Assembly: GCA_946497695.1 (NCBI GenBank) | Contig: CAMMLJ010000012.1 | Coordinates: forward strand, 1-46,380 | Direction of reading: 5' to 3' | Origin: an uncultured Clostridium sp. | Lineage (GTDB): Bacteria; Bacillota; Clostridia; TANB77; CAG-508 | Length of the DNA: 46,380 nt | In this document: piece after piece, positions 1-8,800 of the stretch | How the letters are laid out: each line of letters opens with the position of its first letter | How positions within the stretch are numbered: the first letter of the stretch is position 1 | Program-made: the position numbers and the translations under genes | Notes under the pieces: model-generated | Databases searched by the model: none | Told to the model about the DNA's origin: nothing | The model's input: only the letters and a program-made list of their open reading frames with translations

Positions 1-4
1 CACA

Positions 5-55
5 CTTTACGCACAGTCTTTTTTACATACTTTATTTACATTTTTATAACATTTT
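5..55. repeat. 51-bp dispersed repeat, copy 1
   Basis: This stretch matches 11906-11956 at 49 of 51 positions. Both copies lie just downstream (in the minus-strand sense) of the stop codon of a minus-strand gene. The shared part begins CTTTACGCACAGTC and runs into T-rich sequence. The second copy has a complete hairpin; here the far arm would lie outside the window. It is probably a 3'-end element or a small repeat carrying a terminator. Confidence 0.7.
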
Positions 56-83
56 TAATTATTAGACGTTTTATACTATATTT

Positions 84-1082
84 CTAAACTATATATTCTA
101 TTTTATTATTTGGAAAATATTTGTGTAATTGCTCTATAAAAAATTTTCTACCTTCTTCTCTTAAATTATCCTTATACATATATTTTCCTCTTCCTCTACC
201 TCTCATTAAATCCTTGCTATACAAATTTATTGCATTAGGGAAAGCTTCTTCATTTATTTTAGTGTGTACATAACTATATGTCATAAATATAATCTCAAAA
301 AAAACATCTTTCTTAACTTGTTTCGATAACTCACTATATAGTCTTTGTATAAGTTCTAAATAAAGTTCTTGCCAATTATCAACAAAAATTACTGGAGCAA
401 TAAGTATACCTATCTTATATCCTGCATCCTTTAATTTATTTATTGCCTCTATTCTACCTTCTAATCTTGACGTTCCAAACTCTACTCGATTTATGATAAA
501 TTCTGGATTTACACTCATCCTTATTATTATTTTTCCTCTATGATCCAAATTAAGAATATCATCAACCATATTAAATTTAGTTGGAAATGTTAATGTTCCT
601 TTTGACGTGTTTTTAAAATTATCTATTGTCCATACCAAATTATTTGTTATGCTATTTTCTAAAATTAAATCACTATTACTACCTATTTCAAAATTCAAAT
701 TTTCATCTGCTTTTTCCGCTGTTTTTATTATTTTATCTACCATTTGTTCTCTATTAACAAACAAACGTAAATATGCACATTTATTATAATTACATACCAA
801 ATAACAATATAAGCATGATGCTGTACAACCTGATGAAGTATATGGAACTAAAAAATCTGACGTTTTATGGTTTTCTACAAATTTATGGGTCTTTCTAATT
901 CCTATAATTAAATTTCTTTTCATATTAGCAAATTCTTTGTTTTGCTTATTTCGCATCTCCTCTATATTATTGTGATTTTCTATTTCTATCTTTGGAACAT
1001 CTTTATATTTTTCCATTAGTTGTTTTCCTAATTCGTAATTTTCTATGTTTTTTTCAAAATAAATCGCTTGTGCCTTAAACAT
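84..1082 (-). CDS. splB: Spore photoproduct lyase family radical SAM protein
   Basis: Spore photoproduct lyase directly reverses the UV-induced spore thymine dimer, using a [4Fe-4S] cluster and S-adenosylmethionine during germination. The 332-aa length is close to the roughly 340 aa usual for the family. The radical SAM motif Cx3Cx2C is seen at C86, C90 and C93, followed by the family-typical YLRLFVN segment. Residues about 190-245 carry the SVNPEFII...GTSRLEGRIEA...GYKIGILIAP pattern typical of SplB. ATG at 1080-1082 follows AGGAGGA at ideal spacing. By eye, the segment FEIGSNSD (131-138) aligns with the SplB region holding the hydrogen-donor cysteine (C141 in B. subtilis from memory), and a serine (S135) stands there instead. 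The protein may be a divergent lyase or a related SPL-family enzyme. Family assignment is firm; exact reaction less so. Confidence 0.85.
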   Translation of the reverse strand: MFKAQAIYFEKNIENYELGKQLMEKYKDVPKIEIENHNNIEEMRNKQNKEFANMKRNLIIGIRKTHKFVENHKTSDFLVPYTSSGCTASCLYCYLVCNYNKCAYLRLFVNREQMVDKIIKTAEKADENLNFEIGSNSDLILENSITNNLVWTIDNFKNTSKGTLTFPTKFNMVDDILNLDHRGKIIIRMSVNPEFIINRVEFGTSRLEGRIEAINKLKDAGYKIGILIAPVIFVDNWQELYLELIQRLYSELSKQVKKDVFFEIIFMTYSYVHTKINEEAFPNAINLYSKDLMRGRGRGKYMYKDNLREEGRKFFIEQLHKYFPNNKIEYIV

Positions 1083-1153
1083 AGTCTCCTCCTAAAATAT
1101 CTCTTATATAACTATTTTTCTCGAGAAGTTTATATTTATACATTTTAATTTGA

Positions 1154-1172
1154 ATAAATTTTCAAAATTTAT
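1154..1172. promoter_or_regulatory. Perfect 19-bp palindrome, candidate operator
   Basis: ATAAATTTT-C-AAAATTTAT is an exact inverted repeat in the divergent gap between the lyase gene and the toxin-antitoxin operon. It ends 8 bases before the -35 box of the operon promoter. HTH antitoxins usually autoregulate, so this is a reasonable operator candidate. In AT-rich DNA a palindrome like this could also arise by chance. Confidence 0.4.
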
Positions 1173-1180
1173 ACTTTTTA

Positions 1181-1209
1181 TTGCTTTTTTAATAAAAATA
1201 TTTTATAAT
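1181..1209 (+). promoter_or_regulatory. SigA-type promoter of the toxin-antitoxin operon
   Basis: A TTGCTT -35 box is followed after 17 bases by a perfect TATAAT -10 box (1204-1209). It stands 48 bases before the toxin start codon, which itself has an AAGGAGG site at 1245-1251. Confidence 0.6.
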
Positions 1210-1257
1210 ATAAATGCCATCAAAAAGAGGCACTTTTGTTAATCAAGGAGGAACAAC

Positions 1258-1599
1258 ATGGAGAGTATACATCAACAAATAATTAGACAAAAGCTTACAA
1301 TTATTAAGCAACTTGTAACAAAAGATAAAAATGGAGAGAAATTTGTTCTTGCAAATAGAGATAAAAATAGAAGTTTTATGCTAGAATATGGTTTATTAAT
1401 TAATGATATAAAAGATATTTTATTAAATTTAGAAGTAGATGATTATTATAAAGGTCCTGAAAAGGACGAAGCCGGTTATGAAGGTGAAATTTGGATCTTC
1501 TCTCCAACTTTTCAAGACAGTAAATTGTATATAAAAATCAGATTATATAATAATAGATTAGTAATATGTATTTCAATACATGAGTATGGTATTTATTAA
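1258..1599 (+). CDS. MqsR-like type II toxin (probable mRNA interferase)
   Basis: This 113-aa protein resembles the MqsR branch of RelE-fold toxins, which cleave mRNA. The C-terminal half has the arrangement I associate with that family: helix ending LNLEVDDYYKGPEKD, then EGEIWIFSP, then YIKIRL and VICISIHEY strands. The N-terminal part is a Lys-rich helical region. The ATG follows AAGGAGG with a 6-base gap. The stop TAA at 1597-1599 runs directly into the AGGAGG of the downstream regulator, so the two genes form a tight operon in which toxin precedes antitoxin, as in mqsRA. Catalytic residues cannot be assigned by eye. Alternative: another small RelE-like toxin. Assignment rests on motif resemblance plus context. 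Confidence 0.6.
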   Translation: MESIHQQIIRQKLTIIKQLVTKDKNGEKFVLANRDKNRSFMLEYGLLINDIKDILLNLEVDDYYKGPEKDEAGYEGEIWIFSPTFQDSKLYIKIRLYNNRLVICISIHEYGIY

Positions 1600-1614
1600 G
1601 GAGGTGTGAATATC

Positions 1615-2631
1615 ATGAAGCATTATTGTCCTTATTGTAATAGTGAACAAGAATACTATATTGAAAAAAGAATTTTTAAGCATTACAAAGGTGTTGATGT
1701 TAACATAGAAGAAAATGTACCAATTTGTAAAAAGTGCAAAAATGAATTAATTATCAATAATATTGAAGATGAAAATTTAAAACGAATCTATAATAAATAT
1801 AGAGAAATTAAAAATATTATCACTCCATCTGAAATAAAAGATTTAAGAGAAAAATATAATATCTCTCAAAGAGAATTAACCGCTATTTTAGATTTTGGTA
1901 AAATGACTATAAATAGATATGAAAATGGAGCTTTGCCATCTAAATCTCAAAGTGATTATTTAAGGTTAATTTCGAAGGATAACAATGAATTTTTTAATAA
2001 GGTAAAAGAAGCTTATAGTACTAATAGAATTAGTGAAAAAACATTTATTAAAATAAAAAATATTATAAACAATCAATCTATACATGATAATAACTATGAA
2101 CTTAAATTGTATATTGAAAATGAATTAAAAACATCTCCTAATATTTTTAATGGCTTTACTGTTTTAAATTTGGATAAATTACAAAATTTAATTTCTTATA
2201 TAGCAAGCAAGACAAAATTATATTTAACAAGTTTAAATAAATACTTATGGTTTATTGATATGATTTCATACAATAAAAGAGCTGTATCTATTACTGGCCT
2301 TATTTATGTTCATGAAAAGTATGGCCCTGTAATTATACATCGTAAATATGAAGAAATTTCTAAATTAGATAATAAATATAAAAGAGATGATAAAGAAAAA
2401 AAAGATGGTAGTATTCAATCTATTATTACTAGTAATGGTAACTATGAACTAGCTTCTTTTAATGATAAAGAAATTGATATTATAGATTATGTTATTAACT
2501 TATTTAGCAATAAATCTGTAGAAGAAATTTCTAATTTATCACATCAAGAACTTGCATGGAAAAATACTAAAAGATTCCAAAAGATTTCTTTTGAATATGC
2601 TGATAATCTTAATATATTAAATTTAAAGTGA
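1615..2631 (+). CDS. Zinc-finger/HTH antitoxin with C-terminal Panacea (SocA/DUF4065-like) domain
   Basis: This 338-aa protein would neutralise the upstream toxin and repress the operon. Three parts can be seen. An N-terminal zinc site has C5, C8, C38 and C41 as two CxxC pairs, as in MqsA. An HTH of the Xre/MqsA type follows at about 71-120 (ISQRELTAILDFGKMTINRYENG). From about residue 185 there is a Panacea/SocA-like domain with the hallmarks LxxLISYI...LNKYLWFIDM...GLIYVHEKYGPVI. Start chosen at 1615 because the AGGAGG at 1599-1604 is 10 bases from this ATG but only 1 base from the earlier GTG at 1606. Panacea domains act as swappable chaperone-like antitoxin modules for many toxins, so the combination fits an antitoxin. 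A strong terminator follows. Confidence 0.7.
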   Translation: MKHYCPYCNSEQEYYIEKRIFKHYKGVDVNIEENVPICKKCKNELIINNIEDENLKRIYNKYREIKNIITPSEIKDLREKYNISQRELTAILDFGKMTINRYENGALPSKSQSDYLRLISKDNNEFFNKVKEAYSTNRISEKTFIKIKNIINNQSIHDNNYELKLYIENELKTSPNIFNGFTVLNLDKLQNLISYIASKTKLYLTSLNKYLWFIDMISYNKRAVSITGLIYVHEKYGPVIIHRKYEEISKLDNKYKRDDKEKKDGSIQSIITSNGNYELASFNDKEIDIIDYVINLFSNKSVEEISNLSHQELAWKNTKRFQKISFEYADNLNILNLK

Positions 2632-2687
2632 TATTAATTTTATTGATATATAATAACTCAAATATGAATTAATTTAATAAAAACACT

Positions 2688-2729
2688 AAAAGAGCTAATA
2701 AATTATTTTTATAACTTATTAGCTCTTTT
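2688..2729 (+). terminator. Intrinsic terminator of the toxin-antitoxin operon
   Basis: A perfect 14-bp stem (AAAAGAGCTAATAA pairing with TTATTAGCTCTTTT) encloses a 14-base loop, 56 bases after the antitoxin stop. The far arm ends in a run of four T. It could work on both strands, because the near arm ends in As. Confidence 0.8.
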
Positions 2730-2831
2730 ATACACACACTTAATTTAATTATTTTAAAATTTGTCTTATTTTTATCAAAGTCGACATTGCTTATATAGAT
2801 TTTACACACTTTATCTATTTTAAGCCTTCTC

Positions 2832-5800
2832 TTATAGGGATTTTGAGGAATGTCCCCTTATCCCTAATACAAATAATATTATTCCTACTCCTATTATGCT
2901 TAACACTATCCATACTATTCCCATTTTTGTATTTTTAGTCTCTCCTTCGCTTGCATAATATTCGCTTAAATTATTTGTTTCTATTTTTTCGTTTTCACTT
3001 ACCACCTCCTCTTTGTTTGTATCTAATAACTCTTCTTCATTATATATTTCATATTTTCTTGTCTCTTCATTGTACATACTTATATATTTATTCTCTTTTA
3101 AAGAGTTATTAGTCGCGGTGGTTGTAGTTTCTTCTGCATTAGTTTCTGTATCATCGACATTATTTCCATTCTGCTTTTCTATTGCCTCTTCTACAGAAGT
3201 TATTTCTAGTTTATCTTGTAAATCTTTGCTTTCTTCATATTTATTTGAAATTTCTTTATCAAATTCATTATTCGAATTATCCCCTATTTCTGAAATTTTT
3301 TCTTTTATATAATCAAATAATCCTATTGATTTCTCTGAATTTTTAGAACTTTCTTTACTCGAAGATATTACTTCACCTGTCTGATAATTAAATTTAACTT
3401 TATCTCCATTCTTATATGTTACTTCTACTTCTTTTTCATCATAGTTTAAGTTATTTCCTATACTTTCAATATCTGAATTGATAAAGTTTTCTGGATACTC
3501 TATTGGATCTTTTAAATCATATAACTTTCCGTCAGATCCTAATATTGTTTCATATTCTTTTCCATTGTAACTATCAATTATTAAGTTGTTTGCTACTGGT
3601 ACTATACTTTCATCGCCATTTGCTGATTCACTTAATGTACTTGGTATTGCATATAAGTAGTTATCTTTTACATACAATTTAGCATTTCTTGTAGCTTGAG
3701 TTCCATCTTCTGCAGTTATTAAAGAATATGTGCTGTATGTTTGGATTGTTTTGTTGTTATATTCAATAACTTGCTCCGGTTCTTCTTGAGGTTCTATACT
3801 TTGTATTTCTACAGAATTTTCTACGTTTCCAACTATGTGTTCAGCGTCGATTGGTAAATCAATTCCTTCTTGTTCTGTTAAGTATAATGAACTTATTGTT
3901 GGATATTTGTTATTTACAAGTGAATCACAATTAAAATAATTAGAATTCCATTTTAATTTTGAAGTATATGTTGTTCTTTGTTTCAAATCATTCTCTACTA
4001 AATATCTATCAGATGTTATAAACATATCATTTTCTTCATTTAAATTTTCTCCATTTATTGTAGAATATTTATAAAAATATGTATTTACCAAATTCATATT
4101 TTCTCTAGGCATATTTCCTATTCCTATAGATGTTGTACTTTTATCACTACTAATTATATCTGACTGAACATAATTCCTATAAAAATATGATTCCGGTTTA
4201 TATAATGATTCTGCAATATAACCAAATAGTCCACCAACATTATTCGTCCCATCTATATTATTAACAGCATAATTATTTCTTATATAGTGAGCATTATATG
4301 TTTCTGTCATACTTGTATTATTTAAATTTCCAACTATTCCTCCTATATTGCCTTTTCCTTTAATTTCAGAATTATTATATGTATACTGTATTATTTTTTC
4401 TCCAGTACCTGATGTATATCCTACAATTCCTCCTACATTGTTATTTCCTTCTACTGTACAACCATATGCATATGAATAATTAATTAGCATCTTATTAGTT
4501 CCCACTAACGTTCCAACATTGTTTCTTCCTTCTATATAACTATTTTCTACAGATGAATACTGCAATATTCTTCTATTAATACCAAATAATCCACCAACAT
4601 TATCACCAGTACTACTTATATTACTTTCAATAACATGACAATCATATAATGTTTCTAGATTAATTTGCTCTCCCAAGATACCTCCTACATAATTTCCTAT
4701 GGCTTCAACATTACTATTCAAAAATTTTACATCATATAATAAAGAACACACTCCACTTACTCCACCAACATAGCTATTACCAACTATTGTGCTTTCATTT
4801 ACTTCAATATATCTTCCATATCCAGCATTTCCTGAAACACCGCCTACACGATAATTTCCAGAAATATAATTATTGGATGCATTAATATTATCTAGCCATA
4901 TTTCAATAGTTGAACTATAAGGGATATAACCTACAATTCCACCTACATCATTTTGACTTCCCTGGATATTTGAATTTGTTAAAGATATATTTGTTAACTT
5001 TGACGCTTGTTTACTTAAAATATTTCCAAAAATTCCTCCAACATATTGCCCATTTCCTGTAATATCAAGTTTATCTGCTGTAATATTTTCAAAGTTTGTA
5101 GCATATGTTTCTGCAATAAAACCTGATACAATTCCTTTTCCTGTAACATGAACATTATTTAATTGTATTTCTGATGTATTTGAATTTTCATTTTTTGTAA
5201 TACATGCTACATAATCTGCGTTAGGTGCATTAATTGTAATATCTTTAAATAAAATATTTGTTATTTCTCCTGTATTATTTACAATTAAGCCCACATTACT
5301 ATTTTCTGTTTCATTTTCTATACTTACATTTTCAAACTGAACGTTACATAATTCATTTTTTACTGTATTAATAATACCTGTTTGTGCATCTGTAAAAGAA
5401 AGATTAATGTTTTTTAATGTATGATTATTTCCCTCTAATCTGGCAATATTTATCCCTACATTTATATTATTTCTTCCGTTAAAATCTATATCTGCCATTA
5501 ATCTATAATTTTCCAATGTTGTACTATCTATATTCTGCCAATCTTCAAATGTATAAATTTCTTTATAAAACTGTTCATTTATTCTAATTTCTGTCTGTAA
5601 ACTCTTTTCTTGTTCATTATCTAAATACTGTATCTTTGAAATTTTATAACTATCATAATATTTATTTGGTGTTGCTGTAATATCTATATATGTAACTCCA
5701 TCTTGTGTACTATCTTTATCAATTTTAGTATCCATATCATCTATTACTATATTTGTAATTTGATAATTATTTGTATTCTTTATTTCTAGTCGTAAATTTA

Positions 5801-8800
5801 ATGTATTACCTCCTACTCTTTCAATTTCTATATTTTGAACTTCTAATTTTTTTTCTTCTATAAAACTTACATCATCTTGATTTTGTAATAAACTATTTTC
5901 AGTATCTTTAAGCTTTGGTAAAAATCCATTTTTCAACTCATCATAGCTAAAGTTATTACTCATATCAAGCATACTTATATATGTATTTTGATTTGATAAA
6001 TCATCTGAATCTAAAAGTTGTGCTCCATCTGTTTCTGTAGAAGTATATCCGTTAATTAGTTGATTAGTATATGCATAATTATTTGTAATATCTTTTTTAT
6101 TTCCAAATATTCTTCCCATATTTGCTGTGTTAACCACATTATATAAATTTCCTAGTACTAAGTTTTTTTCTACATAATAATTATTTTCAGTAGCATCAAA
6201 TCCAACAATTCCTCCAATATATGATGACATTCCATATATATTTACATAGCTATAACTATTTTTTACTATTCCTGTAGTTTTTCCTATAATTCCACCTAAA
6301 TTCTGTCCATCACTTTGAATTATTCCTGTAGCATAACAATAACTTATATTACCTACACCTATTTCATTTCCTACTATACCTCCAACGGAAGTCTCTATAG
6401 CATTGTTTATTTGAATATTTATATTTTGCACATATGAATTATTTATTGTTGTATTACTTGCCTTTCCTACTATTCCTCCAGCATATATTGTATTTAATTT
6501 ACCATTTGCAATAATTGTACTGTTTTTTACATAACTATTTTTTATTATTGAGGCGTTCGAACTATTTCCAGCTATTACTCCTATATTTCCATTTTCTACG
6601 GTTCTAGTTAACATTGCATTATTTACATATAATCCATCTACTAACGCTTTATTTTGCATATTTGATATTATTCCTTGATTTGCTGTGTCTGTATTATTTT
6701 CATTATTGTAATTTTCTATATATAAATTATGAATTTCTCCATATAAATTAGCTATTAAATATGCGTAATCTGTAATATTTATATTTCTTATTGTATGGCC
6801 ATTTCCATCTAATTTTCCTCTAAAATTCCAAAGTATAATTCCTGAAGTTTCGTTTCTAAAATCTAAATTTGTTTCTAGCATATAGTTTTCATCTGGATAG
6901 TTATTTATTTCTTTCCAATCGTCTATTGAGTTTATTGGTCTATATAAACTCACATCAATTATTCTTTCTCCATCCTTGTATTCTCTTGTATACGGAAAAC
7001 CAAAAGCTCCTTGGCTTGTTATACTTAATAAATCATAACTTGATACATATATAGTAGGAGAATATAATTTTGCAATAATCTCACTTTTTCCTTCATTATA
7101 TTCTTGTGATAAAATTTCGCATTGTAAATTAGCTATTTTTATTTCTGTTATAGTTTCTGCTGATGGATTATTTATATTAAACTTTACAGTAACATTGTCT
7201 GAATTATGTTCTAATATATCTGTTGATACTATATCTACTAAATCTTTATCTTCTACTTCTGGTAATTCTATATATTCCTGTGCTGGCATACAGTCCGGCA
7301 TATTTAAGTGCGGATAATATCCTTTTTCTACAAGCTCATCTACATTAAATGCCTTTTCACTATTTAATACTTTGTTTTGAAAATCTTTATCCCATAATGA
7401 TAGTTTGGTAGTATTTCTATCTGAAGTATTTGAAAATGTTTTATCTGAAAAATAATATGAATTTTCTACAGTTCCACTATTATATGTAACATTTGGACCA
7501 GCATCTTGTTTTATAATTCCATCAGAAATATTTACACTATATACATTTTGTACTACTGAGAAACCACTATTATTGTATCCTGTAATATTTCCTATCGATT
7601 TTCCACTCGTAGACTCTGAATCAATTGTAATCAAACTATATACGTTTTGTATTTTTGCATTTTCGAAACCATTGGTAACAACTATTCCTCCAAATTGACC
7701 ATCATTACCTGCACTTGTATATTCTTCTATATTTTCTCCATATACATATCCATTTTTTATTATTCCATTTGTTCGATTATACATAAATGCTGTTGCAGTG
7801 TAATTTATTGAATATATTGGCTGTTTTAAATTAATAATAAAATTTTCTAATGTTCCATAATTCTCTAGCCCAATTAATGCATAGTAAACATTATTAGTAT
7901 TTGTAGTTTCTTCGACATTTACTATTAAATTCCTTATTATTCCATAATTATTCTTTACCAATCCCATTTTCCATGAAATTGGTGATAAATCTGTATAATG
8001 AAGATTTAAGACTAAATTTTCTAGTATGGCATTGTTCCCTGTTATATAAAAAATACACCCTAATCCACTCGTAACATTTCTATTAATTGAATTTCCATCA
8101 AAATTTATATGCGCATTAAAATTAATATTTTCTCCTGTCATTTTTATATTATTGAATAGCTCTAAATTGTTTGTAATAATATAATTACCATCTGGTTGTA
8201 TATCATAAAATTCATCTACTGTCCCAATTCCTTTTAGTTCCTCATTATTACTATCTATTTCTTGAGTGTCTAGTATATATTCTCTATCATGTACTTTTAT
8301 AAGTAATTCAAATTTATAATTTGTATTACTCTCTAATTCTAAATTCAATGAATTTAATGTCATATTATTTTCTTGATTTGGATTATTTGCATATTCTTCC
8401 TCTTTTAATAGTTCATTATTTTTATAAGTTTTTATATAATATTTATCCGTTACTAATTCTTTTTGTTTATTTTCTATTTGAACATTAATTTTAGCATTTT
8501 GATTATACTTAAACTCTTCATATTCTGTCTGTTTATCTCCTAGTTCTATTTGTAAATCTTTTATTAGCAAATAAGCATCATTTTCTCCTGAATCAACTCT
8601 AAACCCTAGATATCCTGTATCATCTACTTTTCTTGTATATGTTAATTCTGTCCAATCTTCATAATCCAAATTATTTGTTATGTCTAAATTTGTAGCCTGT
8701 TTTGATTGTGCCAAATATACCGCTTTTATATCTCCTTCCAATTTTGCTTTAAATGAAATTGTAACAGTTTGTCCAATATAATCCACTAAATTATATGTAT

